Below are positions 6,965-16,297 of a stretch of 64,000 bases of DNA, in pieces. The DNA is from Deltaproteobacteria bacterium. GTDB taxonomy: Bacteria > Desulfobacterota > Syntrophia > Syntrophales > UBA5619. Both the position numbers and the translations under genes were made by a program. Within the stretch, counting starts at the first letter, position 1. Each line of letters begins with the position of its first letter. The notes below the pieces were generated by a model. It had not been told where the DNA came from, ran no database searches, and saw nothing but the letters and a program-made list of their open reading frames with translations. Location: positions 16,853 through 80,852 of the forward strand of contig JAJFTY010000149.1 of NCBI GenBank assembly GCA_021372695.1, written 5' to 3'.

Positions 6965-9900
6965 ATGGAAACTCAGGAAAAGACCCGGCCCCTGACGGCC
7001 CTCGAAATCAACCTGGAGAGGACGAAGGCTGTCGTGGATATCCCCGAGAAATACCGGGTGCTCCTCGACATCGTCAAGAACCAGTACGGGGTTTCCAAAC
7101 GCACCGAAGAGATGCTCGTCGAGCTCAACCACCCCTTCGTGAACTGGGACTATCTCCTGACGCAGTTGAAGGACCTCTCGACGGGCGATTTCTATGACTT
7201 CAACCATCATGAAGAAGGCCTGTCGGCGCTGAACTTGTTCGCGGATATCTACCTGACCATCATCTCTTCGTCAGGTGACGGGGCGATCAGGGAGAGCGCC
7301 GTGCGGTACTGCTTCGAGTTTCTGAGCACCATTCTTTCCAATAGCGGCGATCTCCTGGAGCGAAACGCGGCCCTGCTCTCACCCGTTTTCAGGACGCTGG
7401 CCGATCTGTCTCTGACGCAGGAACCGCTTTTGAGCAAGTCATCGAGCCAGGCGAAGGAGATCGCAGGTCTCATCCTGAAAGACCGGGTCAGAACGGACCT
7501 GCGGGAACTCAGGCGGCTCCTTTCCAGCGCCTTCAAATCGACATACCTCTACTGGCTGACCCAACCCGACCCCGCGCAATGGCTTCCCGCGGACAGCGAA
7601 ACCGCGGCAGACCGTGACGCCTACCGCGAGATGATATCGCCTCTTTCCCACAGCCACATCCGCGAGCTGCTCACCCAGCTCCGGGAGATCGATGATCGGG
7701 CCGTGACGGACGCGGATTCGCTTTTGCCCTACCTGGAAATGCCGGACCACGCACAGATCGCGAACGGTTATCTGGTGATCGCCGACGCCCTTGAAAGATC
7801 ATGCGCCTTCGAAGGGAGACACTGCCTGGTCAAGCTCAACTTCCTCTTCAACATGATGAGCGTTGCCGGGCTTTCGGATCTGCACAGCGCGGGCCTGATC
7901 GAGATCAACCGGTGCCTGGGAAGAGCGTTGAAGGAGGAAGACCAGCAGACCGTCCATGAGTTCATCCGGAAAGTCTTCCGCCTCCTGAAGAGCACCCCCT
8001 CCCGGATCCAGCACCGGAGCTCGATCATCGACTGCATCACCACGCTGGCCAGGGAGGTGTTCGAAGCCAACAGCCATCCACTGGTGGACACCTTCATCGA
8101 AGAGCTCGTGGCCTTCGGGTTTCAGCATCCCGACCTCAAGGGGGCCACCGCCGAATGGCAGATCCAGGTCAATCCGGCTCACGTCCAGAACATCCGTTCC
8201 TGGCTGGAGATCATTTCCCTGAAGCCGCGCTGGACGAAGAAACTTCTCTCGGCCCTGATCATCAACCTGAAGGTGAGGGGGGTTTTCATCCGGGACACGG
8301 ATTTGCTGCAGAAGGACATCTCCCGGCTCCTGAATGCCGACATCCTGCCGGCCTACAATCTGGTCAAGCAACTCCTCCGGATCTTCCCGGTCTTCTTTAC
8401 GGAGATCGGCGCGGAAGGGGAGTTGCGGACGATCTCCACAGCGGTGGACGAGCTCTCTTCGAGAAACGACAGGCTCATCTATTTTCTGAGGAAACAGTCT
8501 CACGTCGAAAGCAACAGCCGGTTGGTGCGTTTCATTGAAGACATCTTCCGTTACTGGAATTCGGGAGAGGCCTCCTTCCTGCGGGAGCATCTGCCGCCGG
8601 AGGTTTACAGCGAGGTTCATCCGGCGGGAGAGTATTTCGATGATCTCCACACCATCTTCGGCCACCTGTTCCAGAAGATCCACGGCGACGTTCAGCAGCT
8701 CCTGGAATGGGACAACGAAGAGATAGCGAAAGCGATCAGGCGCGTCTCCGGCGTCAACGCACGGGAAAAAGAGCGTGCCGAGCTGATGATCCGTTTCTAT
8801 CAGCTCATCTACAAGAAGTATTTCCACCAGCACGTCGATATCCTGAAGGACCTGGAGGACTCCTGTCTGCTCGACCTGCGGAAGATCCGCTCCCTCAGGC
8901 GCGCCCTTCAGAAATGCGATTACCACAAGAGCCTGACCCTCGTGCTGGCGATGCTCGCCGTCCTGCGGGATAAGATCCTCTCTCCCCAAAAGACGGAATA
9001 TTTCGAGAACATCTACTACAAACGCCACATCGCGGCCGGAATCCCGTCGATGTACGGCACCTATCGCGAAGAGAAATTCGAGGCCATGGGGCTCACGCTG
9101 CGCATCGAAGGTTTTGCCACGATGCTTTTCGAAAGACTGGTGGAGTCCCTCAACCTCAAGTTCATCACCAAAAGCACCCTCCTGAAGATTCACGAATATC
9201 TCTGGCTCTACATCAAGGCCCTCGAACTGGAGGGGCTGGCGACCGAGGGGCTGGTTGCCAAGCTGCGGTACATCACGAGCGCCCTGCAAATCAGGCAGTT
9301 TTCCATCGATCAGTACATCGACATCTTCCAGTTCATCGCCAAGGGGATCCAGGACATCACCCGCGATTACTACATCGACGCCCATCGCTCCAACCTGCCC
9401 GTGATCATCGGCCGGATGCTCGACGGAGAGGAGTCCCTGAGCGGAAAGGCGATCCCGCCGAAGGACCAGAAGCTTTTCTACCAGCACTCGGAGAACTTCG
9501 TGCGCTCTGTCATCGCCTCCGCTTTCGGCCTCCAGGTCCTCGACAATTTCGTGAACGCCATCATCCGGACCCTGAGCGCTGAGCTCAAGAAATTCAAGGA
9601 CAACAAGGAGATCCTCAACCTGGTCATGGCCTACATCCCGGAGCTGGCCATTTCGACCCTCCACCGGAAGAACAAAGAGGCGGACAACCAGATCCTCATC
9701 GGCAACAAGGCTTACCTGCTCAAGGAACTGATCTCCTTCGGTCTTCCGGTCCCGCCCGGGTTCATCATCACGACGGAGGTATTCCGGGGCTACGAAGGCG
9801 TTATCGGGTACAAACACATCTACAAGGATCTGAAACGAAGGATTTTCGAGCGGATCAAGGAGCTCGAACGGATCACCGGCAAGACCTTCGGCGACCCTCG

Positions 9901-11179
9901 AAACCCGCTCCTGCTTTCCGTCCGGAGCGGGGCGACGATTTCGCTCCCGGGGATGATGTGCTCGTTTCTCAACGTGGGGATCAACGAACAGATCACGGAG
10001 GGGTTTTCCCGGAAGGAGGAACACCACTGGGCCGCCTGGGACTCGTACCGCCGGTTCCTGCAGACCTGGGCGATGTTCCAGGGGATCGACCGGAACATCT
10101 TCGATGAGATCATGAAGAGCCACAAGAGCCGGTATGCGGTGACGAAAAAGTTCATGTTCAATCCCGAGCAGATGAAGCAGCTCGCCCTCTCCTACAAGGA
10201 GGCGATCGTCCGGCGCGGCATCCGGATCCTGGACAATCCCTACCGGCAACTCGAACATGCCATCCTGGACGTATTCGCCTCCTGGCATTCGGAACAGGCG
10301 AGGATCTATCGCCATCAGATGCATCTTTCGGACGAGTGGGGGACGGCGGTGATCATCCAGGCCATGGTGTTCGGCAACCTCAACGAACGGTCGGGATCCG
10401 GGGTGATCTTCACCCGGGACCCCAAGGGCTCCTCGCAGGATGTGGCCATCAACGGCGACTTCATCTTCTGCGTTCAGGGCGAGGACATCGTCTCCGGCCT
10501 CGTGGAAACCTATCCCATTTCCGAAAAGCAGAGGATCTCTGAGAGGCGGGAGTCGCTCATCTCCCTGGAGATGAAGTTCCCGGAAATCTACAACGAGCTG
10601 GTCCGGATCGCGGAGCTCCTGGTCTATGAAAAGGGGTTCAACCAGCAGGAGATCGAATTCACCTTCGAGAACGACACCAAGAAGGGGCTTTATATTCTCC
10701 AGACGCGGGACATGGTCCAGCGAGGGACGGACAAGGTCAGGACCTTTGTCGGCGAGGCCGATCTCGAACGCACCTTCCTCGGCATGGGTATCGGGATCAG
10801 CGGTGGTGCGCTGACCGGCCGGGCGGTCTATTCCGAGGAGGAGATCGAGTATTTCCGGCAGAAGGAGCCGGAAACCTCGCTGATTCTGATCCGCCCCGAT
10901 ACGGTTCCCGATGATGTCGGCATCATCCTGAAGGCAGACGGCATCCTGACCGCCCGGGGCGGCGGCACCTCCCACGCGGCGGTGACCATCCCGCAGCTCA
11001 GCAAGGTCGGCGTGGTGGGTTTCAACAAGCTCCATGTCTACGAGTCGGAAGGGTACAGCAAGCTCGACGGCAGAACGATTCGGGGAGGTGATTTCATCAG
11101 CATCGACGGCTGGAGCGGTGCCGTTTATGCGGGAAAACACGAGATTGCCGCCGACGAGTCCTACAAGATCGTCCTGTAG
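6965..11179 (+). CDS. PEP/pyruvate-binding dikinase-like protein with large N-terminal helical region
   Basis: A 1404-residue protein. Residues 1 to about 900 are predominantly helical and match no domain I know. From about 905 comes the ATP-grasp half of pyruvate phosphate dikinases: GNKAYLLKELISFGLPVPPG, LSVRSGATISLPGMM and CVQGEDIVSGL. Then comes the swivelling phosphohistidine domain with GGGTSHAAVT (His1337). The C-terminal PEP/pyruvate-binding TIM barrel is missing: the protein stops about 67 residues after the histidine. By family logic it takes phosphate from ATP onto His1337 and passes it to an unknown acceptor, perhaps held by the N-terminal region. The next operon makes trehalose, so a sugar or glucan acceptor is possible, but this is speculation. 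Translation seems leaderless. Confidence 0.85.
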   Translation: METQEKTRPLTALEINLERTKAVVDIPEKYRVLLDIVKNQYGVSKRTEEMLVELNHPFVNWDYLLTQLKDLSTGDFYDFNHHEEGLSALNLFADIYLTIISSSGDGAIRESAVRYCFEFLSTILSNSGDLLERNAALLSPVFRTLADLSLTQEPLLSKSSSQAKEIAGLILKDRVRTDLRELRRLLSSAFKSTYLYWLTQPDPAQWLPADSETAADRDAYREMISPLSHSHIRELLTQLREIDDRAVTDADSLLPYLEMPDHAQIANGYLVIADALERSCAFEGRHCLVKLNFLFNMMSVAGLSDLHSAGLIEINRCLGRALKEEDQQTVHEFIRKVFRLLKSTPSRIQHRSSIIDCITTLAREVFEANSHPLVDTFIEELVAFGFQHPDLKGATAEWQIQVNPAHVQNIRSWLEIISLKPRWTKKLLSALIINLKVRGVFIRDTDLLQKDISRLLNADILPAYNLVKQLLRIFPVFFTEIGAEGELRTISTAVDELSSRNDRLIYFLRKQSHVESNSRLVRFIEDIFRYWNSGEASFLREHLPPEVYSEVHPAGEYFDDLHTIFGHLFQKIHGDVQQLLEWDNEEIAKAIRRVSGVNAREKERAELMIRFYQLIYKKYFHQHVDILKDLEDSCLLDLRKIRSLRRALQKCDYHKSLTLVLAMLAVLRDKILSPQKTEYFENIYYKRHIAAGIPSMYGTYREEKFEAMGLTLRIEGFATMLFERLVESLNLKFITKSTLLKIHEYLWLYIKALELEGLATEGLVAKLRYITSALQIRQFSIDQYIDIFQFIAKGIQDITRDYYIDAHRSNLPVIIGRMLDGEESLSGKAIPPKDQKLFYQHSENFVRSVIASAFGLQVLDNFVNAIIRTLSAELKKFKDNKEILNLVMAYIPELAISTLHRKNKEADNQILIGNKAYLLKELISFGLPVPPGFIITTEVFRGYEGVIGYKHIYKDLKRRIFERIKELERITGKTFGDPRNPLLLSVRSGATISLPGMMCSFLNVGINEQITEGFSRKEEHHWAAWDSYRRFLQTWAMFQGIDRNIFDEIMKSHKSRYAVTKKFMFNPEQMKQLALSYKEAIVRRGIRILDNPYRQLEHAILDVFASWHSEQARIYRHQMHLSDEWGTAVIIQAMVFGNLNERSGSGVIFTRDPKGSSQDVAINGDFIFCVQGEDIVSGLVETYPISEKQRISERRESLISLEMKFPEIYNELVRIAELLVYEKGFNQQEIEFTFENDTKKGLYILQTRDMVQRGTDKVRTFVGEADLERTFLGMGIGISGGALTGRAVYSEEEIEYFRQKEPETSLILIRPDTVPDDVGIILKADGILTARGGGTSHAAVTIPQLSKVGVVGFNKLHVYESEGYSKLDGRTIRGGDFISIDGWSGAVYAGKHEIAADESYKIVL

Positions 11180-11209
11180 CCCACCAAGAAATATCCTTCG
11201 TAAACGCAG

Positions 11210-11238
11210 TTGAACTGGCGGGTGGCATTTGTTAAGAT
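11210..11238 (+). promoter_or_regulatory. Promoter of the GH15-otsA-otsB operon
   Basis: TTGAAC (11210-11215) and TAAGAT (11233-11238) are separated by 17 bases. The predicted start, near 11245, leaves an untranslated leader of about 120 bases with no clear hairpin regulator. Confidence 0.6.
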
Positions 11239-11367
11239 GAACTCGCGTTGTTGCGGCAGGTCTCAGGGCGCCCGTCGATTCTTCTTTCCTCTTCCGGATG
11301 TTCCCTCTCTTCCGTGCGTTCCTCCGGAAGAGGCCCTCACCTGAAACCTGCATGAGGAGAAGATCCC

Positions 11368-13158
11368 ATGAAGAGTTCCCTTGACCTGGGCCTGATCGGC
11401 AACGGCCGCATCGGGGCATTGATCGACGAGAATGCCGAGATCGTCTGGTGCTGCATGCCGCGATTCGATGCCGATCCCGTGTTCTGTTCGCTGCTGAAGG
11501 AGCATCATACCGGTGCGGAATCCGGCTACTGCACGGTCGAACTCGTCGATCAGGTTCGGTCGGATCAGTCCTACCTCACCAACTCGGCGGTCCTCGTGAC
11601 CCGAATGACCGATGCCCAGGGGGCCATTGTGGAGGTGACGGACTTCTGCCCCCGCTTCGCCCAGTACGGCCGCATGTTCACGCCGATGATGCTGGTCCGG
11701 CAGATCCGGCGAGTGGCAGGCGCGCCCCGCATCCGCCTGCGTGTCAGGCCAGCCTACGACTATGGCCGCCACCGCTGCCCGGTCACCTGCGGCAGCCATC
11801 ATATCCGCTACGTGATGCCGGATTGGTCCATTCGACTGACCACCGACCTGTCGCTGACGGCGATCCTCGAGGAGATGCCGATCTTTCTCGAAGACCGGGC
11901 CACGCTCATCTTCGGACCCGACGAGACCGTTCCCGATACCATCGGCGAACTGGCCCGCCGTTTTCTCGACGAGACCCTGGCCTTCTGGCACGAGTGGGTG
12001 AGGGAAATCGGCATTCCCTTCGAATGGCAGGATGCGGTCATCCGCGCCGCCATCACCCTGAAGCTCAACACCTTCGAAGATACCGGCGCCATCGTCGCCG
12101 CCATGACCACCTCCATCCCCGAGGCGCCGGGGTCGGAGCGCAACTGGGACTACCGCTACTGCTGGCTCCGGGACGCCTATTTTGTGGTGAATGCCTTGAA
12201 CCGCCTCAGCACCACCCAGACCATGGAGCGGTATCTGAGCTATCTGGTCAACGTGGTGGCCGGCGCTCCCGAGGGTCATATCCAGCCCGTGTACGGAATC
12301 GACGGCAGGGCGCGTCTGGACGAGGTGGAGGTCGGGTCCCTCCCGGGGTATCGCGGCATGGGGCCCGTCCGGACGGGCAATCAGGCCTATACCCAGGTAC
12401 AGCACGACGTTTACGGGTCGGCGATCCTGGCGGTCGCCCATGTCTTCTTCGACAGGCGTCTGGTCCGCCGGGGGGACGAGATGCTCTTCCGCAGGCTGGA
12501 AGCCCTCGGAGAGACGGCCATCGCCGTCCACGATCAGCCCGACGCCGGGCTTTGGGAGTTGAGGGGCCGGCTTCGCGTCCACACCTTCTCCGCCGTGATG
12601 TGCTGGGCCGCCTGCGACAGGCTGGCCAAGATCGCGGTGGAGCTCGGCCTTGTGCAAAGGATCGGTTACTGGCGCGAAAGGGCAGACCGCATCCACGCCG
12701 TGATCTGCCGGCGGGCATGGAACCAGGATAAACAGTGTTTCACGTCGGTTTTCGACGAGGATACCCTGGATGCGAGCGTATTGCTCTTGCACGACGTCGG
12801 TTTCCTCACGGCGAACGATCCGCGATTCTCCAAGACCGTCGCCGCGGTGGAGCGCGAACTCAAGAGGGGCGATTACGTTTACCGTTACATCGAGGCCGAT
12901 GACTTCGGCGTGCCGGAGAATGCCTTCGTCATCTGCACCTTCTGGTACATCTACGCCCTGGCCGCCCTCGGCCGGATGGAGGAGGCCTGCGGGCTGTTCG
13001 AGAACATGCTCGCCCGGTGCAACCGGCACGGGCTCCTGGCCGAGCATATCAACCCCCAGACGGGCGAACTGTGGGGAAATTTTGTCCAGACCTACAGCAT
13101 GGTGGGGCTGATCAACTCCGCCATCCGGCTCAGCAGGCGCTGGGACAGCGCTTTCTGA
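11368..13158 (+). CDS. Glycoside hydrolase family 15 protein (glucoamylase/trehalase-like)
   Basis: The 596-residue protein follows the bacterial GH15 plan. It has an N-terminal beta-sandwich (LGLIGNGRIGALIDENAEIVW and similar), then an (alpha/alpha)6 barrel with the signature RNWDYRYCWLRDAYF and, near the end, GLLAEHINPQTGELWGNFVQTYS, where the catalytic base glutamate lies. Bacterial members of this type cleave trehalose, maltose or short alpha-glucans; the neighbouring trehalose synthesis genes make trehalase activity or glucan trimming attractive, but specificity is not visible. No signal peptide is present. AGGAG precedes the ATG by eight bases. The otsA gene starts 21 bp after its stop. 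Confidence 0.93.
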   Translation: MKSSLDLGLIGNGRIGALIDENAEIVWCCMPRFDADPVFCSLLKEHHTGAESGYCTVELVDQVRSDQSYLTNSAVLVTRMTDAQGAIVEVTDFCPRFAQYGRMFTPMMLVRQIRRVAGAPRIRLRVRPAYDYGRHRCPVTCGSHHIRYVMPDWSIRLTTDLSLTAILEEMPIFLEDRATLIFGPDETVPDTIGELARRFLDETLAFWHEWVREIGIPFEWQDAVIRAAITLKLNTFEDTGAIVAAMTTSIPEAPGSERNWDYRYCWLRDAYFVVNALNRLSTTQTMERYLSYLVNVVAGAPEGHIQPVYGIDGRARLDEVEVGSLPGYRGMGPVRTGNQAYTQVQHDVYGSAILAVAHVFFDRRLVRRGDEMLFRRLEALGETAIAVHDQPDAGLWELRGRLRVHTFSAVMCWAACDRLAKIAVELGLVQRIGYWRERADRIHAVICRRAWNQDKQCFTSVFDEDTLDASVLLLHDVGFLTANDPRFSKTVAAVERELKRGDYVYRYIEADDFGVPENAFVICTFWYIYALAALGRMEEACGLFENMLARCNRHGLLAEHINPQTGELWGNFVQTYSMVGLINSAIRLSRRWDSAF

Positions 13159-13179
13159 CGGAAGTCATGTGAAGATGCC

Positions 13180-15438
13180 ATGAAGCCTCATGTACAGAGG
13201 AAGAAAATATTCCGCTCGTTGCGGCTTTCGCTGCGATTCATCGTCCCCCTGGCCCTGGCCCTGGCGATATTGGCCTATTCCGTCGTCCCTCTGGTGGACA
13301 AGCTTTACCTCCGCTGGTTCGTCCGCGACATCGACATGCGTTCGAAACTGATCGCCAGCACCCTTCAGGAGCCCCTCACCGACCTTCTCCAGCAGGGCAA
13401 CAAATCCAGGATCAATGCCCTGTTCCTGCGCGCGCTCCGGGATGAACGGCTCTTTGCCATGGCGTACTGCGACAGGGAGGGAAACATCTCCATTCGCACC
13501 CCGAACTTTCCGAAGGAGATCAGTTGCGCGGATTCCCGGCTCTCACCCGACAAGCCGGGCCTCATGCTGAAATCGCCCCAGGGGTGGCTTCACATCGCAG
13601 CCAATCCCCTGACCATCGAAGGCATTCCCAGCGGCGCCCTGATTCTCGTCCACGACATGAGTTTTGCCGAGAGACGAAGCACCGACACGAGGAATTACAT
13701 CATCCTGTTCTTCGTCGTCCTGGGCATCGTGACCTCCCTGATCACGGTCTTCGTGGCCCATCTCAGCTGGCGCGGGTGGATGGAGGGGGTGAGGGCGATG
13801 CTGCGCGGAGAAGGAATCCTGCGGCCTTTTTCGCGGCCCGGAAGTTCCGAGCTGGAGCCGCTCATGGGCGATCTGCGCACCCTGCTGCGGACGCTCGACG
13901 AAGAGCGGCGGTTCGCCGACGACTCCACCGTCTCCTGGACGCCCGACACCCTGCGGGGACTTCTGCGCAAGCAACTCACCGGCGAGCAGGTGCTCGTCGT
14001 CTCCAATCGCGAGCCCTACATCCACATGAAAGGCGAGGCCGGGATCGAGGTGAAGCGGCCGGCCAGCGGGCTGGTGACGGCGATCGAGCCGGTGATGCGC
14101 GCCTGCTCGGGAACCTGGATCGCCCACGGCGGGGGAACCGCCGACCGGGAGGTCGTGGACCGGCATGACCGCGTGGCGGTCCCGCCCGGGCACGGCGATT
14201 ACACCCTGCGGCGCATCTGGCTCACCCAGGAAGAGGAGAAGAGTTACTATTATGGCTTTTCCAATGAGGGCCTGTGGCCCCTGTGCCATATCGCCCATGT
14301 GCGTCCGGTGTTCCGCACCCACGATTGGGAGCAATACGTGGCGGTGAACCGGCGTTTTGCCGATGCCGTGGCCGAGGAGGCCAAAAGCGACGACCCGGTG
14401 ATCCTCGTGCAGGACTACCATTTCGCCCTCCTGCCCCGGATGATCCGCAGCCTCCTGCCGCGGGCCACGCTCATCATGTTCTGGCACATTCCCTGGCCCA
14501 ATCCCGAATCCTTCGGGATCTGTCCCTGGCGGGAGGAACTGCTCCAGGGCATGCTCGGAAGCACCATCATCGGCTTCCATACGCGATTCCACCGCAAGAA
14601 CTTCCTGGAAACCGTCGACCGGTACCTCGAAACCCGCATCGAGCACGAATCGTCGACCATTTCCCACGGCAACTTCCTGACGCTCGTGGAGAGCTATCCC
14701 ATCTCCATCCAGTGGCCCTCGCCCTGGCAGGATACACAGCCCACGGTAGAGGCGTGCCGCAACTGGGTCGTGGAAACCATGAAACTGGACGGGAAACTCC
14801 TGATCGGGCTGGGCGTCGATCGCCTGGATTACACCAAAGGGATCCTCGAACGGCTTCGGGCCATCGAACGCATGCTGGAGCTGCATCCCGATATGGTCGG
14901 CCGCTTCACGTTCATCCAGATCGCCGCACCGTCCCGTTCCATCCTGGAAGACTACCGCGCCCTGGACACCCAGGTTCGCGCCCTGGCGGCACGGATCAAT
15001 GAGCGGTACTCCCGCGGTTCGTACCAGCCGGTGATCCTCAAGATCGAACACCACGAACCCGAGGTGATCAACCGGTACTACCGCGCCGCCGACGTCTGCA
15101 TGGTGACCAGCCTCCATGACGGCATGAATCTGGTGGCCAAGGAGTATATCGCCTCCCGCGACGACGACCGCGGCGTCCTGGTGCTCAGCCAGTTCACCGG
15201 CGCCGCCCATGAATTGCACGAAGCCCTGATCGTCAACCCCTACCACATCGAACAGACGGCCGATGCGCTGTACCAGGCCCTGACCATGCCCGATTTCGAG
15301 CAACGGGAGAGAATGCTCAACATGCGCGCCATGGTGCGCGACTTCAACGTGTACCGCTGGGCCGGCCGCATGCTGATCGATGCGGCGCGCATCCGGCAGC
15401 GGGAAAAGCTCGCTTCGCGGATCGGTCGCCCGTTATGA
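13180..15438 (+). CDS. otsA: Trehalose-6-phosphate synthase fused to an N-terminal membrane sensor-like region
   Basis: A 752-residue protein with two parts. Residues 1 to about 240 contain two transmembrane helices (about 19-41 and 170-195) around a periplasmic segment of about 125 residues, followed by a short HAMP-like linker; this looks like a sensor-kinase input region. From about residue 265 comes a full GT20 synthase: [10 protein letters not shown], the glucose-6-phosphate loop, [13 protein letters not shown], a variant of the WPLFHY motif (WPLCHI), [17 protein letters not shown] and [10 protein letters not shown]. It should make trehalose 6-phosphate from UDP-glucose and glucose 6-phosphate at the membrane. 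The stop overlaps the otsB start by four bases (ATGA). Confidence 0.94.
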   Translation: MKPHVQRKKIFRSLRLSLRFIVPLALALAILAYSVVPLVDKLYLRWFVRDIDMRSKLIASTLQEPLTDLLQQGNKSRINALFLRALRDERLFAMAYCDREGNISIRTPNFPKEISCADSRLSPDKPGLMLKSPQGWLHIAANPLTIEGIPSGALILVHDMSFAERRSTDTRNYIILFFVVLGIVTSLITVFVAHLSWRGWMEGVRAMLRGEGILRPFSRPGSSELEPLMGDLRTLLRTLDEERRFADDSTVSWTPDTLRGLLRKQLTGEQVLVVSNREPYIHMKGEAGIEVKRPASGLVTAIEPVMRACSGTWIAHGGGTADREVVDRHDRVAVPPGHGDYTLRRIWLTQEEEKSYYYGFSNEGLWPLCHIAHVRPVFRTHDWEQYVAVNRRFADAVAEEAKSDDPVILVQDYHFALLPRMIRSLLPRATLIMFWHIPWPNPESFGICPWREELLQGMLGSTIIGFHTRFHRKNFLETVDRYLETRIEHESSTISHGNFLTLVESYPISIQWPSPWQDTQPTVEACRNWVVETMKLDGKLLIGLGVDRLDYTKGILERLRAIERMLELHPDMVGRFTFIQIAAPSRSILEDYRALDTQVRALAARINERYSRGSYQPVILKIEHHEPEVINRYYRAADVCMVTSLHDGMNLVAKEYIASRDDDRGVLVLSQFTGAAHELHEALIVNPYHIEQTADALYQALTMPDFEQRERMLNMRAMVRDFNVYRWAGRMLIDAARIRQREKLASRIGRPL

Positions 15439-16253
15439 CGCAGAAAGTCGCCACGACCTATCTCTTCAGCGACGCCGGCCTGGAAGCCCTGCGGGGATTC
15501 ATCGATCCCGAGACCCTGTTTGCCTTCGACCTCGACGGGACGCTCGCCCCCATCGCCGCCGATCCCGGAGGCATCCGTGTGCCGGCCGCCGTTCAGAAGG
15601 CGCTCGCCGACCTGAGAAAGCGGGCCATGATCGCGATCATTACCGGCCGTTCCCGGAAGGATGCCCAGCGTCATCTGCGTGTCGTGCCTCAGTACCTGGT
15701 GGGAAACCACGGGGCCGAGGGGCTTCCCGGGTGGGAGCAGTGCGAGGAGGAGTTCAGGCGACTGACGGGGGGCTGGGAAAAGCAACTCCGTCGAAGCATT
15801 CCCGATGACAGCGATTCAGGCATCGTGGTGGAGAACAAGGGGATGTCGCTCTCCATCCACTACCGGAACGCGCCGGACAGGCGGGCGTCCCGGTCTCTTG
15901 TGCTCGACGTGATCGGGCAGCTGATCCCCGGGCCCCGGGTGGTCGGCGGGAAATATGTCGAGAATCTGCTCCCCGCGGAAGCCCCAGACAAGGGTGAGGC
16001 GCTCATGCAACTGATGCGTCGGGCGGGCCGTGAGAAAGGGTTTTTTGTGGGCGATGACCGGACCGACGAGGACGTCTTCCGGCTGGATGGAGACCGGCTT
16101 TTTACGGTGCGCGTGGGAACCGGTCGGAAGAGCCAGGCGCGCTTCTTTCTCCGGGGTCAGAGGGAGATCCCACTGCTTCTCCGCCACATCAACGATGCCC
16201 TCATAGGAAAGGGCACCGGCGCGGATCCGCAAAGTGCAACGGTCCGTCCCTGA
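15435..16253 (+). CDS. otsB: Trehalose-6-phosphate phosphatase
   Basis: OtsB removes the phosphate from trehalose 6-phosphate. The 272-residue protein is a HAD-superfamily phosphatase. Motif I is FAFDLDGTLAPI with the nucleophile and acid aspartates, motif II is the threonine in IAIITGRS, and motif III/IV contains FFVGDDRTDEDVF. The substrate-binding NHGAEGLPGWEQ and NKGMSLSIHYRNA segments match trehalose phosphatases. The start codon overlaps the otsA stop in ATGA, so the two are translationally coupled. It is the last gene of the operon; the next gene is convergent, with 44 bp between the stops. Confidence 0.96.
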   Translation: MTQKVATTYLFSDAGLEALRGFIDPETLFAFDLDGTLAPIAADPGGIRVPAAVQKALADLRKRAMIAIITGRSRKDAQRHLRVVPQYLVGNHGAEGLPGWEQCEEEFRRLTGGWEKQLRRSIPDDSDSGIVVENKGMSLSIHYRNAPDRRASRSLVLDVIGQLIPGPRVVGGKYVENLLPAEAPDKGEALMQLMRRAGREKGFFVGDDRTDEDVFRLDGDRLFTVRVGTGRKSQARFFLRGQREIPLLLRHINDALIGKGTGADPQSATVRP

Positions 16254-16297
16254 GCCTCCTCCTGCCCGCTTCGAACGACCCGGCGTTTCCCGCCCGT

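Noticed and set aside
7799..11419. A 1206-codon open frame on the minus strand opposite the dikinase-like gene
   Set aside because: It is an antisense shadow produced by GC-rich codon usage: low-complexity composition, no ribosome binding site, no recognisable domain, while the plus-strand protein has clear family motifs.
11263..13047. A 594-codon minus-strand frame opposite the GH15 gene
   Set aside because: The plus strand encodes a complete GH15 enzyme with catalytic motifs; the antisense frame has only compositional bias.
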